DNA of 64,000 nucleotides. Source: Winslowiella toletana. Lineage in GTDB: Bacteria > Pseudomonadota > Gammaproteobacteria > Enterobacterales > Enterobacteriaceae. The stretch is from assembly GCF_017875465.1 (NCBI RefSeq), contig NZ_JAGGMQ010000001.1:1736001-1800000 (forward strand), in the 5' to 3' direction. Below are positions 33,044-42,971 of the stretch, piece by piece (position 1 is the first letter of the stretch; each line of letters starts with the position of its first letter). Below the pieces are notes generated by a model. That model was not told the DNA's origin and ran no database searches. It saw nothing but the letters and a program-made list of their open reading frames with translations. The position numbers and the translations under genes are program-made.

Positions 33044-33784
33044 ATGTCTGCACTCTCAGGTAAACGTGCGCTGGTTACCGGCGCCAGTCGTGGATTGGGC
33101 AAAGCAATGGCATTATCACTGGCGGAAGCCGGTGCTGATGTGGTGATTACCTACGAAAAATCAGCCGATAAAGCGGCGGAAGTGGTCGCCGCGATTGAAG
33201 CATTGGGGCGTAAAGCCGTTGCCATACAGGCGGATAGCGCCTCACCCGATGCGGCGCGCAGCGCAGTAGCCCAAAGCGTGGCAGCCCTGGGCGGCCTGGA
33301 TATTCTGGTTAATAACGCTGGTGTCGCCCGCGGCGGCCTGCTGGAAGATCTGCCGCTGGAGGATATCGACGCGATGATTAACGTCAATATTCGCGGCCTG
33401 ATTCTTACCACTCAGGCGGCGCTGCCCCATCTGGGTGAAGGCGGACGGATTATTAATATTGGCAGCTGTCTTGCCGAACGCGTGCCAATGAGCGGGCTGA
33501 CGGTCTATTCGATGACTAAATCAGCGCTGCTGTCGCTGACCCGCGGTCTGGCGCGCGATCTTGGCCCGCGTGGCATTACGGTTAATCTGGTCCATCCCGG
33601 CCCCACCGACAGTGATATGAACCCGGCTGATGGCGAAAATGCTGATACTCAGCGCGGATTTACCGCCCTGGGTCATTTCGGTACCGCTGACGATGTTGCC
33701 GCAGCAGTAACCTTCCTTGCCAGCCCGGCAGCGAAGCAGATTACTGGCACCGGCATCAATGTCGATGGCGGTATGAACGCCTGA
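33044..33784 (+). CDS. Short-chain dehydrogenase/reductase (SDR)
   Basis: A 246-residue classical SDR. The NAD(P) motif is VTGASRGLGKAMA (about residues 10-22), the structural NNAG is present (ILVNNAGVARGG), the catalytic Ser-Tyr-Lys set is in NIGSC...VYSMTKSALL (Y-x-x-x-K), and the family end TGTGINVDGGMNA is intact. The substrate cannot be deduced. The divergent TetR gene suggests induction by a small molecule, perhaps a reactive carbonyl that this enzyme reduces. Ribosome site CAGGAGAATACTT precedes the ATG. Confidence 0.88.
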   Translation: MSALSGKRALVTGASRGLGKAMALSLAEAGADVVITYEKSADKAAEVVAAIEALGRKAVAIQADSASPDAARSAVAQSVAALGGLDILVNNAGVARGGLLEDLPLEDIDAMINVNIRGLILTTQAALPHLGEGGRIINIGSCLAERVPMSGLTVYSMTKSALLSLTRGLARDLGPRGITVNLVHPGPTDSDMNPADGENADTQRGFTALGHFGTADDVAAAVTFLASPAAKQITGTGINVDGGMNA

Positions 33785-33848
33785 TGTTATCGCCGCCGCC
33801 GTCGCAACAGATGCGGCGGCGTCATCCCTCCGCCGAAACCGGCAATCT

Positions 33849-33862
33849 TTGCTTTGCATCAA
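33849..33862. promoter_or_regulatory. FNR-like site upstream of nrdD
   Basis: TTGCT-ttgc-ATCAA matches the FNR consensus TTGAT-N4-ATCAA at 9 of 10 positions, about 97 bp before the nrdD start. Anaerobic activation by FNR is established for nrdDG in E. coli. Confidence 0.6.
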
Positions 33863-33888
33863 TAAAGATGCAGTTAATTTCGAACAAA

Positions 33889-33936
33889 ACACCATATATA
33901 GCGCTTAATATGCTTATCCTTATCTACATATAGATA
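33889..33936. promoter_or_regulatory. Tandem NrdR boxes upstream of nrdDG
   Basis: ACACCATATATAGCGC (33889-33904) is close to the NrdR consensus ACACTATATATAGTGT. A second palindrome TATCTACATATAGATA (33921-33936) lies with its centre 32 bp away, three helical turns, the spacing typical of NrdR pairs. ATP/dATP-bound NrdR would repress here. Confidence 0.7.
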
Positions 33937-33958
33937 TCCCACTAAAAGGAGAGCAGCG

Positions 33959-36100
33959 GTGGCAACAGTAGTAATCAAACGAGATGGCTGTCAGGTAACC
34001 TATGATGAGCAACGCATCTGCGCGGCGATCTGTGGCGCGGCGCAAGCGGCGCAGATTGCCGATGACGACTATTGTGCGACCGTCGCTCGCCAGATAAGCC
34101 TGAAAATGCAGGGCCGCAGTAGTGTCGATATTCATGAGATCCAGCATGCGGTGGAAGATCTGCTGATGGCTGGCCGTTATCCGCAACTGGCTCGCACCTA
34201 TATCGAATATCGTCATGACCGTGATGTGGCGCGCGAAATGCGTGGCAAACTTAATCAGGCGATTCGCGGGCTGGTTGAGCAAAGCAACCCGGCGCTGCTG
34301 AATGAAAACGCCAACAAAGACAGTAAAGTGATCCCCACCCAGCGCGATCTGCTGGCAGGTATTGTCGCAAAGCATTACGCACAACAGCATATTTTGCCGC
34401 GCGATGTGGTCAGTGCCCATGAGCGTGGTGAAATTCACTATCATGATCTCGATTACTCACCGTTTTTCCCGATGTTTAACTGTATGCTGATCGACTTAAA
34501 CGGCATGCTTAACAACGGCTTTAAGATGGGTAATGCGGAGATTGAGCCACCAAAATCTATTTCTACTGCCACCGCAGTCACTGCACAGATTATCGCGCAG
34601 GTCGCCAGCCATATTTATGGCGGCACCACCATCAACCGCATCGATGAAGTACTGGCGCCTTTTGTCGAAGCCAGCTTTGCCAGACATCAGGCGGTAGCCC
34701 GCGAGTGGCATATCCCCGATGCCGAAAGCTATGCCCACAGCCGCACCGAAAAAGAGTGTTACGACGCCTTTCAGTCACTGGAATATGAAGTTAATACCCT
34801 GCATACCGCCAATGGCCAGACGCCGTTTGTCACCTTTGGTTTTGGCCTGGGCACCAGCTGGTCAGCACGCCTGATTCAGCAATCTATCCTGCGCAACCGT
34901 ATTGCTGGCCTCGGCAAAAACCATAAAACCGCGGTATTTCCTAAGCTGGTGTTTGCCATCCGTGAAGGCGTTAACCGCCACGCCGGCGAGGTCAACTACG
35001 ATATCAAGCAGCTGGCGCTGGAGTGCGCCAGCAAGCGTATGTATCCCGATATTCTTAATTACGATCAGGTGGTGAAGGTTACCGGCTCGTTTAAAACCCC
35101 GATGGGCTGCCGCAGCTTCCTTGGCGTCTGGGAAGAGAACGGAGAACAGGTGCATGAAGGTCGTAATAATATTGGCGTAATCAGCCTGAACCTGCCGCGT
35201 ATCGCGCTGGAAGCTCAGGGCGATGAAACGCGCTTCTGGACGCTGCTTGATGAACGTTTGCTGCTGGCGAAACGCGCGCTGATGACGCGTATCGCGCGGC
35301 TGGAAGGTGTCAAAGCGCGGGTGGCGCCGATTCTGTATATGGAAGGCGCCTGCGGTGTAAGGCTGAAAGCCGATGATAATGTTGCCGAAATTTTTAAATA
35401 TGGCCGCGCTTCTATTTCGCTGGGCTATATCGGCATTCATGAAACCATTAACGCCCTGAGCGGCAGTCAGCGCCACCTGTATGACGACGCCGCGCTGCGC
35501 GATAAAGCGGTAGCGATTGTCAGCCGGATGCGCGACGCGGTCGACCAGTGGAAGGCCGAAACTGGTTATGGCTTCAGTCTCTACAGCACGCCAAGTGAAA
35601 ATCTCTGCGATCGTTTCTGTCGCCTTGATGCCGCGCAGTTTGGCGTAGTGCCTGGCGTCACCGACAAAGGTTACTACACCAACAGTTTCCATCTTGATGT
35701 CGAGAAGAAGGTTAATCCTTACGACAAAATCGACTTTGAGGCCGCTTATCCGCCGGTCGCTAACGGGGGTTTTATCTGTTACGGCGAATATCCGAATATT
35801 CAGCACAACCTGAAAGCGCTGGAAGATGTCTGGGATTACAGCTATCACCGCGTGCCCTATTACGGCACCAATACGCCGATTGATGAGTGTTATGACTGCG
35901 GCTTTACCGGCGAATTTAACTGCACCAGCAAAGGTTTTACCTGCCCGAAATGCGGCAATCATAATGCCAGTCGGGTGTCGGTCACACGTCGCGTCTGTGG
36001 TTATCTTGGCAGCCCGGATGCGCGCCCCTTTAACGCTGGTAAGCAGGAAGAGGTCAAACGCCGGGTAAAACATATGGCGACCGGCAAGCTGAACCCGTAA
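33959..36100 (+). CDS. nrdD: Anaerobic ribonucleoside-triphosphate reductase NrdD
   Basis: A 713-residue class III reductase with a GTG start preceded by AAAGGAGAG. An N-terminal ATP-cone (TVVIKRDGCQVTYDEQRI) is followed by the barrel with FNCMLIDLNGML and NTLHTANGQTPFVTFGFGLGTSW. Near the C-terminus stand the zinc cysteines (CYDCGFTGEFNC, CPKCGNH) and the glycyl-radical motif RRVCGYLGSPDARPFN. It makes dNTPs without oxygen, activated by NrdG. Length and sequence match E. coli (712). Regulation by FNR and NrdR is predicted from sites upstream. Confidence 0.97.
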   Translation: MATVVIKRDGCQVTYDEQRICAAICGAAQAAQIADDDYCATVARQISLKMQGRSSVDIHEIQHAVEDLLMAGRYPQLARTYIEYRHDRDVAREMRGKLNQAIRGLVEQSNPALLNENANKDSKVIPTQRDLLAGIVAKHYAQQHILPRDVVSAHERGEIHYHDLDYSPFFPMFNCMLIDLNGMLNNGFKMGNAEIEPPKSISTATAVTAQIIAQVASHIYGGTTINRIDEVLAPFVEASFARHQAVAREWHIPDAESYAHSRTEKECYDAFQSLEYEVNTLHTANGQTPFVTFGFGLGTSWSARLIQQSILRNRIAGLGKNHKTAVFPKLVFAIREGVNRHAGEVNYDIKQLALECASKRMYPDILNYDQVVKVTGSFKTPMGCRSFLGVWEENGEQVHEGRNNIGVISLNLPRIALEAQGDETRFWTLLDERLLLAKRALMTRIARLEGVKARVAPILYMEGACGVRLKADDNVAEIFKYGRASISLGYIGIHETINALSGSQRHLYDDAALRDKAVAIVSRMRDAVDQWKAETGYGFSLYSTPSENLCDRFCRLDAAQFGVVPGVTDKGYYTNSFHLDVEKKVNPYDKIDFEAAYPPVANGGFICYGEYPNIQHNLKALEDVWDYSYHRVPYYGTNTPIDECYDCGFTGEFNCTSKGFTCPKCGNHNASRVSVTRRVCGYLGSPDARPFNAGKQEEVKRRVKHMATGKLNP

Positions 36101-36114
36101 TGCTGGCGCATAGC

Positions 36115-36579
36115 ATGAATATTCATCAGTACTATCCGGTTGATATCGTCAATGGCCCCGGCACCCGCTGTACGCTGTTTGTATCCGGCTGCGAACATCA
36201 GTGCCCGGGTTGCTATAACAAAAGCACCTGGCGGCTGAATTCCGGTGTGCCCTTTACCATTGAGATGGAAGAGCGGCTGATTAACGATCTTAACGATCGG
36301 CGCATTCCGCGTCAGGGGCTGTCGCTGTCCGGCGGTGACCCGCTGCATCCGGCCAGTCTGCCGGATATCCTGCGGCTGCTGAAGCGGGTGCGTCGCCAGT
36401 GTCCCGGCAAGGATATCTGGATGTGGACCGGCTATACCCTCGCTCAGCTGACTGCCGCCCAGCAGCAGGTTGTGGCAGAGATCGATGTATTGATCGACGG
36501 CAAGTTTGTGCAGGCGCTGTATGACCCGATGCTGCTGTGGCGCGGCAGCAGCAATCAGGTGATTCACTATCTGCGTTAA
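36115..36579 (+). CDS. nrdG: Anaerobic ribonucleotide-reductase-activating protein NrdG
   Basis: A 154-residue radical-SAM activase with the cluster motif [14 protein letters not shown] (CxxxCxxC, about residues 26-33) and the SAM-binding [12 protein letters not shown]. It generates the glycyl radical on NrdD. I prefer ATG 36115 ([14 protein letters not shown]) because it equals the E. coli start; an ATG at 36100 overlapping the nrdD stop (TAATG) would add five residues and is a realistic alternative. Neither has a strong ribosome site, so coupling to nrdD translation is likely. The gene end overlaps the convergent yraR by 4 nt. Confidence 0.94.
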   Translation: MNIHQYYPVDIVNGPGTRCTLFVSGCEHQCPGCYNKSTWRLNSGVPFTIEMEERLINDLNDRRIPRQGLSLSGGDPLHPASLPDILRLLKRVRRQCPGKDIWMWTGYTLAQLTAAQQQVVAEIDVLIDGKFVQALYDPMLLWRGSSNQVIHYLR

Positions 36580-37205
36580 GGCAGATGCAGATCGCGCGAT
36601 TCAATAATGTCTACACTGCTGCCGCCTTCAGTAAAGGCTTCGCGCAGCATCACCTGCGCCACATCGCGCGCCTCCACTGCCCGCAGGTTGCCGGGCAGGA
36701 TTTTAAACAGCGGGGCAAACAGCGACTCACCACCGCGCTTGTCCGGACGATCGCCCAGCAGCAGTGAAGGTCTGAGCAGCGTCAGCCGCGGCCACTGCTG
36801 CTGACGCAGCGCATTTTCCATCTCCCCTTTCACCCGGTTATAGAAAAATGGCGAGCGGGCATTGGCACCATGGGCGCTGACCACCAGCATATGTCTGGCT
36901 CCCAGCCGCTGGCCAGCCAGCGCACTATCGACCACCAGCGTATAGTCGACGTGGATAAAGGCTTCCTTACTGCCCGCCTGCTTGCGTGTGGTGCCCAGAC
37001 AGCAAAAAACCCTGTCCAGCGCGCCCTCCAGCGGACGCAGCACATCGGTTAAATCCTCTTCCACCAGATTGGTGACTTTGTCCATTGGCGGCAGCGCACG
37101 GCGCGTTGGCGCGATAATCTCGCTGACGCGCGGCTCGGCAATCAGCAAACGCAACAGATGGCTTCCCACTAAACCGGTGGCGCCGGTCAAAAGTACTCTG
37201 CTCAT
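36576..37205 (-). CDS. yraR: NAD(P)-binding Rossmann-fold oxidoreductase YraR
   Basis: A 209-residue atypical short-chain dehydrogenase similar to E. coli YraR and to eukaryotic HTATIP2. The nucleotide-binding motif is [14 protein letters not shown] at the N-terminus. The conserved [51 protein letters not shown] and [10 protein letters not shown] follow. Function is unknown in bacteria. It is convergent with nrdG, overlapping by 4 nt, and marks the point where synteny with the E. coli 70-71 min region resumes. Confidence 0.92.
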   Translation of the reverse strand: MSRVLLTGATGLVGSHLLRLLIAEPRVSEIIAPTRRALPPMDKVTNLVEEDLTDVLRPLEGALDRVFCCLGTTRKQAGSKEAFIHVDYTLVVDSALAGQRLGARHMLVVSAHGANARSPFFYNRVKGEMENALRQQQWPRLTLLRPSLLLGDRPDKRGGESLFAPLFKILPGNLRAVEARDVAQVMLREAFTEGGSSVDIIESRDLHLP

Positions 37206-37342
37206 GGTGCATTCCTTTTCTGCGTGTGGATTTTAACCCGCTGTAAAAACGAACATTTACAGTCTATATCATTATTTATTATTGCGAATTCAGGATTCTC
37301 AACCAGGCTTAATCAGCAATTCAATATAAACCGGAGGAAAAG

Positions 37343-37861
37343 ATGAGCAAGAAGATTGCGGTGCTAATCACCGATGAATTTGAAGACTCGGAATTTACCT
37401 CTCCCGCTGATGCCTATACCAAAGCGGGTTATGAAGTGGTGACCATCGAAAAAGAAGCGGGTAAAACCGTCACCGGCAAACAGGGTAAGGCGACAGTAAA
37501 AATCGACAAGGATATAGATCATGTCGATGTCGCTGAGTTCGATGCGTTGCTGCTGCCCGGCGGCCATTCGCCTGACAGCCTGCGGGGCGACGACCGCTTT
37601 GTCGCCTTCACCAGAGAGTTTGTCGCCAGCGGCAAACCGATTTTCGCTATCTGCCATGGCCCGCAGCTGTTAATCAGCGCCAGCGGCGTACGTGGCCGTA
37701 AGATGACGGCAGTCAAAGCGATCGCGATCGATCTGAAAAATGCCGGGGCGGATTTTTATGATAAAGAGGTGGTGGTCGACAATGACAAACTGGTCACCAG
37801 CCGTACACCGGAAGATTTGCCGGCGTTTAACCGGGAATCACTGCGTATTTTAAGTCTGTAA
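37343..37861 (+). CDS. yhbO: DJ-1/PfpI family protein deglycase YhbO
   Basis: A 172-residue DJ-1/PfpI-superfamily protein with the nucleophile elbow FAICHGPQLL (Cys about residue 104) and glutamate in DEFEDSEF. YhbO of E. coli is reported to repair methylglyoxal- and glyoxal-glycated proteins and nucleotides and to protect against several stresses; the deglycase claim is debated for the superfamily. The ATG has a strong CCGGAGGAAAAG ribosome site. It stands alone between yraR and yhbP, as in E. coli. Confidence 0.94.
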   Translation: MSKKIAVLITDEFEDSEFTSPADAYTKAGYEVVTIEKEAGKTVTGKQGKATVKIDKDIDHVDVAEFDALLLPGGHSPDSLRGDDRFVAFTREFVASGKPIFAICHGPQLLISASGVRGRKMTAVKAIAIDLKNAGADFYDKEVVVDNDKLVTSRTPEDLPAFNRESLRILSL

Positions 37862-37887
37862 GCCAGCAGGCCGGGTTCGCCCGGCCA

Positions 37888-38370
<483 letters not shown>

Positions 38371-38400
38371 CTAACAGATTATCGCCAGTTGAGATTAACC

Positions 38401-38706
38401 ATGAGTAGCGACAGCGCGCCAGTTCTCTGGCAGCTCTATATTCTGCGCACCGCCAGCGGCGTGCTCTATACCGGCATCACCAATGATGTGGCGCGTCGTT
38501 TGCGTCAGCATCAGGAAGGTAAAGGCGCTAAAGCGCTGCGCGGCAAGGGGCCACTGGCGCTGATGTTTTATTGTGATGCCGGCGATCGCTCCAGCGCATC
38601 GAAGCTGGAGTATCAGGTCAAGCAGCTTAAACGGCAGGATAAAATCAGACTGGTTGCCAGCCAGCCTGAATCCCTTAGCGAGTGGCTGGCTAATCGAAGC
38701 GGTTAA
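38401..38706 (+). CDS. yhbQ: GIY-YIG nuclease family protein YhbQ
   Basis: A 101-residue single-domain GIY-YIG protein of the UPF0213 family. The motif appears as [26 protein letters not shown] with the catalytic tyrosine and arginine, and the family [19 protein letters not shown] follows. E. coli YhbQ has DNase activity in vitro, but its biological role is unclear. I chose ATG 38401 ([11 protein letters not shown]); the frame is open much further upstream but overlaps yhbP. Its 3' end overlaps the convergent yhbS by 17 nt. Confidence 0.92.
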   Translation: MSSDSAPVLWQLYILRTASGVLYTGITNDVARRLRQHQEGKGAKALRGKGPLALMFYCDAGDRSSASKLEYQVKQLKRQDKIRLVASQPESLSEWLANRSG

Positions 38707-39196
38707 ACGGCGCCGAAAACTCGATCTGCCCTTCCACGCCGACAAACGCATCATCCGCCAGTTTATACACCTGAAATGCCGCCTCGGTGCCCAGCCATTT
38801 ACAATGTAACTGATGGCGCGCCGCCGGTTCAAAACCAAAACGGCCATAGAAGTCGGGATCGCCCAGCACCACTACTGCGGCGTAACCAAATTCATTTAAG
38901 GTATCCAGCCCTTCGTAGATCAGCTGCTTGCCGATACCCTGCTGGCGTACGCTTTCATCTACCGCCAGCGGCGCGAGGCCAACCCACTGTTTATCCTCGC
39001 CCTGCAGCTCTACCGGACTAAATGCGGCATAGCCCAATACCTGGCCTTCATCGTCGGTCGCCACCACACCGAGGGTCAGCAGGCCGTCTTCGCGTAGTTG
39101 CTGCACCAGCTCCGCTTCCGCCGCAGTGGCAAAGCAGCGGCGCAGCAGGCTGTCGATGCCCGCAGCATCAACTCCAATCTCTGTCCGAATTAACAT
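38690..39196 (-). CDS. yhbS: GNAT family N-acetyltransferase YhbS
   Basis: A 168-residue GNAT protein with the acetyl-CoA binding segment LGPLAV-type ([22 protein letters not shown]) and the downstream [20 protein letters not shown] that defines the YhbS branch. Acceptor substrate is unknown. The start overlaps the end of ubiT by 7 nt, so it is translationally coupled to the ubiquinone accessory factor gene, as in E. coli. The 3' end overlaps yhbQ. Confidence 0.93.
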   Translation of the reverse strand: MLIRTEIGVDAAGIDSLLRRCFATAAEAELVQQLREDGLLTLGVVATDDEGQVLGYAAFSPVELQGEDKQWVGLAPLAVDESVRQQGIGKQLIYEGLDTLNEFGYAAVVVLGDPDFYGRFGFEPAARHQLHCKWLGTEAAFQVYKLADDAFVGVEGQIEFSAPFNRFD

Positions 39197-39714
39197 GATG
39201 CACCTGCGCGATTCACCGTCGAATTCGCGTCCTTATTCAATCCAGTCTCAACAAATTGTGCCAGCTGTATCAGTCCGATACGCAGCGGCGTTGGCATCAT
39301 TTCCAGTTCAATTGCATCCATTACGTTCTTTACCTCAAGCCCCAGTTCGGTATCACCTTCAATAACCAACCGACGCTGGAAAAATAGCGTATCAGGGTCA
39401 CGCTTACGCGCTGCTATCAGCAGCAGATCGTTCGCGTCACCGCGGAACCAGACGTCTGGCTGCTGGCAGTCACTCACTGCCAGCAGGCCATCGACCACAC
39501 TGGCCGACCAGCGCAGGTCGAGATCGCGGATCTCCACCCCTAACCAGCGCCCTTCCAGAAAGTTTAACTCACCTTCGGCCAAAGCATGATGAAATTGCCA
39601 GTTCAGCAACTGCTGCAATAGCCGTTTTTTGATCGCGAAAGGGGTGAGTTGTAGCGGAAAGCGCAGAAGCTGCGGGCCTTTTTGTACACACTGTGCACGA
39701 AGCTGGTTCAACAC
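39190..39714 (-). CDS. ubiT: O2-independent ubiquinone biosynthesis accessory factor UbiT (SCP2 domain)
   Basis: A 174-residue SCP2-domain lipid-binding protein. The core LSWQFHHALAEGELNFLEGRWL, DLLLIAARKRDPDTLFFQRRLVIEGDTELGLEVKNVMDAIE is nearly that of E. coli YhbT/UbiT. I chose GTG 39714 (MLNQLRAQCVQKGP), 8 nt after AAGGAG, which gives the E. coli length; a GTG three codons upstream abuts the ribosome site. With UbiU and UbiV it supports ubiquinone synthesis without oxygen, presenting the hydrophobic precursor. It is divergent from ubiUV across 206 bp. Confidence 0.94.
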   Translation of the reverse strand: MLNQLRAQCVQKGPQLLRFPLQLTPFAIKKRLLQQLLNWQFHHALAEGELNFLEGRWLGVEIRDLDLRWSASVVDGLLAVSDCQQPDVWFRGDANDLLLIAARKRDPDTLFFQRRLVIEGDTELGLEVKNVMDAIELEMMPTPLRIGLIQLAQFVETGLNKDANSTVNRAGASC

Positions 39715-39920
39715 TATTAACACTCCTTACGAAAAAATTTCAGCTATTTTGCCATATCTGTCCGTTGCGTCAGGCAGCAGGATCAAGGAACAGTGCGAAC
39801 CTTAAGCTTTTTAATCCACCACTGCACAATCAATACGCCATTCGCTGCCTTAAATCAAAATTTGTCGTGCGCCACGCGTCTAAAATCATTCACTGTTATT
39901 GCTTATTCCAGAGAGAAATC

Positions 39921-40916
39921 ATGGAACTTCTATGCCCGGCGGGTAATCTTCCCGCGCTGAAAGCGGCCATCGAAAATGGCGCCGATGCCGTGTATATCGG
40001 TCTGAAAGACGATACCAATGCCCGCCATTTTGCCGGTCTTAACTTTACCGAAAAGCGTTTGCAGGAAGCCGCGCGTTTTGTGCATCAGCGTAAGCGCAAA
40101 CTGCATGTGGCGATCAATACCTTTGCGCATCCCGACGCTTATCAGCGCTGGCAGCGCGCGGTCGATATGGCGGCCGATCTTGGCGCAGATGCGCTGATCC
40201 TCGCCGATCTGGCGATGCTGGAGTATGCCGCCGAACGCTATCCGCAGATTGAACGCCATGTCTCGGTGCAGGCGTCAGCCACTAACCTGGAGGCGGTAAA
40301 GTTTTATCATCGTCATTTTGCGGTATCGCGCGTGGTGCTGCCGCGCGTGCTGTCGATACATCAGGTGCGTCAGCTGGCGCGCGTCACCCCGGTGCCGCTG
40401 GAGGTGTTTGCCTTCGGCAGCCTGTGCATTATGGCGGAAGGCCGCTGTTACCTCTCCTCATGGCTGACTGGCGAATCCCCTAATACCGTCGGCGCCTGCT
40501 CACCGGCGCGTTTTGTACGCTGGCAGCAGACGGCCGCCGGGCTGGAATCGCGCCTGAATGAGGTATTAATCGACCGCTATGCCGCCGATGAGAACGCGGG
40601 CTACCCGACGCTGTGCAAAGGACGCTATGTCGTCGATGAGATGCGCTATCACGCACTGGAAGAACCAGCCAGCCTGAATACGCTGGCGCTGCTGCCGGAA
40701 CTGCTGCGGGCCAACATCGCCTCGGTGAAGATTGAGGGGCGTCAGCGCAGTCCGGCCTATGTGGCGGAAGTCACGCGCATCTGGCGCCAGGCGATCGATC
40801 GCTGCCAGGCGACACCGGATGACTTTCAGGTGGAACAGCACTGGATGGAGGCGCTGGGCGCGTTGTCGGAAGGCACGCAGACCACACTTGGCGCTTATCA
40901 CCGTAAATGGCAGTAG
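39921..40916 (+). CDS. ubiU: O2-independent ubiquinone hydroxylation subunit UbiU (U32 family)
   Basis: A 331-residue protein of the U32 peptidase-like family. MELLCPAGNLPALKAAIENGADAVYIGLKD starts the TIM-like barrel, and the cysteines that bind a 4Fe-4S cluster are visible in GRCYLSSW, GACSPARF and LCKGRY. With UbiV it forms the heterodimer that hydroxylates ubiquinone precursors anaerobically, probably using prephenate as oxygen donor. The ATG follows AGAGAGAAATC; the frame is open far upstream but length and family start favour this codon. ubiV starts 8 nt after its stop. Confidence 0.95.
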   Translation: MELLCPAGNLPALKAAIENGADAVYIGLKDDTNARHFAGLNFTEKRLQEAARFVHQRKRKLHVAINTFAHPDAYQRWQRAVDMAADLGADALILADLAMLEYAAERYPQIERHVSVQASATNLEAVKFYHRHFAVSRVVLPRVLSIHQVRQLARVTPVPLEVFAFGSLCIMAEGRCYLSSWLTGESPNTVGACSPARFVRWQQTAAGLESRLNEVLIDRYAADENAGYPTLCKGRYVVDEMRYHALEEPASLNTLALLPELLRANIASVKIEGRQRSPAYVAEVTRIWRQAIDRCQATPDDFQVEQHWMEALGALSEGTQTTLGAYHRKWQ

Positions 40917-40924
40917 GAATAACC

Positions 40925-41803
40925 ATGAAATATGCCTTAGGGCCGGTACTCTGGTACTGGCCGACTGCACAGCTGAATGCTTTTTATCAGGCCGCCGCCG
41001 CCAGCAGTGCGGATATTGTCTATCTCGGTGAAGCGGTATGCAGTAAACGTCGCGCCACGAAATTCAGCGACTGGCTGAATATCGCCCATATGCTGCGTGA
41101 CAGCGGCAAACAGGTGGTATTTACCACGCTGGCGCTGGTGCAGTCGCCATCGGAACTGAGCGAGATAAAACGCTATGTCGATAACGGCGAGTTTCTGGTG
41201 GAGGCCAACGATCTCGGTACCGTCAATCTTGCGGCGGAGCATAACCTGCCGTTTGTCGCCGGTCTGGCGTTAAACTGCTATAACGCGGTGACCTTACGCA
41301 TGCTGCTGAAACAGGGAATGACCCGCTGGTGTATGCCGCCAGAACTGTCGCGCGACTGGCTGGCGAATATTTTGCAGCAGAGTGAAAGCCTGGGCATTCG
41401 CCAGCAGTTTGAAGTAGAAGTGATGGGTTATGGCCATCTGCCGCTGGCGCTTTCCGCCCGCTGTTTTACCGCACGCTCGGAAAATCGCGCCAAAGATGAG
41501 TGTGAAACCTGCTGTATCAACTATCCTCAGGGTCGACGCGTGTTATCGCAGGAGAACCAGCAGGTATTTGTGCTAAACGGCATTCAGACCATGAGCGGAT
41601 ACTGCTACAACCTGGCTAACGATCAGGTTTCGATGCAGGGTATGGTCGATATTCTGCGCTTGTCGCCTGAAAGTGTCGAAACACTGGCGTTAATTGACCG
41701 TTTCCGTGCCAACCAGCGTGGCATGGCGCCTCTGATGATGGCGCAGCGCAATGACTGTAATGGTTACTGGCGCAACCTGGCGGGGCTGGTGCTGCAGGAG
41801 TAG
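40925..41803 (+). CDS. ubiV: O2-independent ubiquinone hydroxylation subunit UbiV (U32 family)
   Basis: A 292-residue partner of UbiU. It opens MKYALGPVLWYWPTAQLNAFYQAAA and carries the cluster cysteines in AVCSKRRATKF, ARCFTARSENRAKDECETCC. The N-terminal GEAVCSKRR and C-terminal block match E. coli YhbV. Preceded by AGGAATAACC. It shares the operon with ubiU; the pair is required for ubiquinone during anaerobic or denitrifying growth. Length equals E. coli (292). Confidence 0.95.
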   Translation: MKYALGPVLWYWPTAQLNAFYQAAAASSADIVYLGEAVCSKRRATKFSDWLNIAHMLRDSGKQVVFTTLALVQSPSELSEIKRYVDNGEFLVEANDLGTVNLAAEHNLPFVAGLALNCYNAVTLRMLLKQGMTRWCMPPELSRDWLANILQQSESLGIRQQFEVEVMGYGHLPLALSARCFTARSENRAKDECETCCINYPQGRRVLSQENQQVFVLNGIQTMSGYCYNLANDQVSMQGMVDILRLSPESVETLALIDRFRANQRGMAPLMMAQRNDCNGYWRNLAGLVLQE

Positions 41804-41930
41804 CGGCAGCGTGATGGCACAGGGTGTCAAGCCGGTATAAATAAATACAGTTTTAATAGGGTTACTGAGATACTGATATTTATTAATAGCAGGCGAACCT
41901 GTTCGTCGCGCAGATAAAAAGCGAGCTCCC

Positions 41931-42941
41931 ATGTCTGAAAAAAAATCTGTTCCTTTATCGGTGCTCGATTTAGCGCCGATTCCTCAAGGCTCTACAGCAC
42001 GTGACGCTTTCCACTCATCACTGGCGCTGGCGCAGCAGTCTGAAAAGCTGGGATATCATCGTTACTGGCTGGCTGAACACCACAATATGACCGGCATCGC
42101 CAGTGCGGCGACCTCGGTGCTGATCGGCTATCTGGCCGCCGGCACCACCACGCTGCGTCTGGGCTCCGGCGGCGTAATGCTGCCCAACCATGCGCCACTG
42201 GTGATTGCCGAGCAGTTTGGCACCCTTGAGTCGCTCTATCCGGGGCGTATTGACCTCGGACTGGGGCGCGCGCCAGGTTCCGACCAGCGCACTATGATGG
42301 CGCTGCGTCGTCATCTCTCCAGCGCGCAGGCCGATAGCTTCCCGGCGGATGTCGCTGAGCTGGTGAACTGGTTTGACGCCGATGCAGATGAGCAGCCGCC
42401 GGTCCAGCCAGTCCCGGGACTTGGGCTGAAGATCCCGGTGTGGCTGCTGGGTTCCAGCCTGTATAGCGCTCAGCTGGCGGCGAGACTGGGCCTGCCATTT
42501 GCCTTTGCCTCACACTTTGCCCCGGATATGCTGTTCCAGGCGCTGCAGATCTATCGTGACAGCTTTAAACCTTCCGCCCGGCTGGAGAAGCCGTATGCGA
42601 TGGTGTGCGTCAATGTGGTGGCGGCTGACAGCGATCGTGACGCCCGCTTCCTGTTTACCTCAATGCAGCAGCAGTTTATCAATCTGCGTCGCGGCAAGCC
42701 GGGCCCTTTACCGGCGCCGGTGGACAATATGGATAACCTGTGGTCACCGTCGGAGCAGTATGGCGTGCAGCAGGCGCTGAGTATGTCGGTGATTGGTGAC
42801 AGCGAAAAAGTCCGCAGCGGTCTGGCTTCCCTGATTCGCGAAACCCAGGCGGATGAGATTATGGTTAACGGCCAGATCTTCGATACGCAGGCGCGTCTGC
42901 GCTCGTTTGAGCTGGCAATGCAGGCGGCTCAGTCGCTGTAA
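41931..42941 (+). CDS. yhbW: Luciferase-like monooxygenase YhbW
   Basis: A 336-residue member of the bacterial luciferase-like flavin monooxygenase superfamily. Family landmarks are [44 protein letters not shown] at the N-terminus, [43 protein letters not shown], and [25 protein letters not shown]. It likely uses reduced flavin and oxygen on an unknown substrate. It follows ubiUV on the same strand after 127 bp, in E. coli order. Confidence 0.93.
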   Translation: MSEKKSVPLSVLDLAPIPQGSTARDAFHSSLALAQQSEKLGYHRYWLAEHHNMTGIASAATSVLIGYLAAGTTTLRLGSGGVMLPNHAPLVIAEQFGTLESLYPGRIDLGLGRAPGSDQRTMMALRRHLSSAQADSFPADVAELVNWFDADADEQPPVQPVPGLGLKIPVWLLGSSLYSAQLAARLGLPFAFASHFAPDMLFQALQIYRDSFKPSARLEKPYAMVCVNVVAADSDRDARFLFTSMQQQFINLRRGKPGPLPAPVDNMDNLWSPSEQYGVQQALSMSVIGDSEKVRSGLASLIRETQADEIMVNGQIFDTQARLRSFELAMQAAQSL

Positions 42942-42971
42942 TCTTCACAGGTGCTTCGCCCGAAGCACCTG

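Noticed and set aside
34862-36073. 403-codon minus-strand frame opposite nrdD
   Set aside because: The plus-strand NrdD is conserved along its whole length, including the glycyl-radical site; the antisense frame resembles nothing.
39724-39920. Possible FNR sites between ubiT and ubiU
   Set aside because: Three ATCAA half-sites are present, but none has a TTGAT partner at the right spacing; the best match is 7 of 10.
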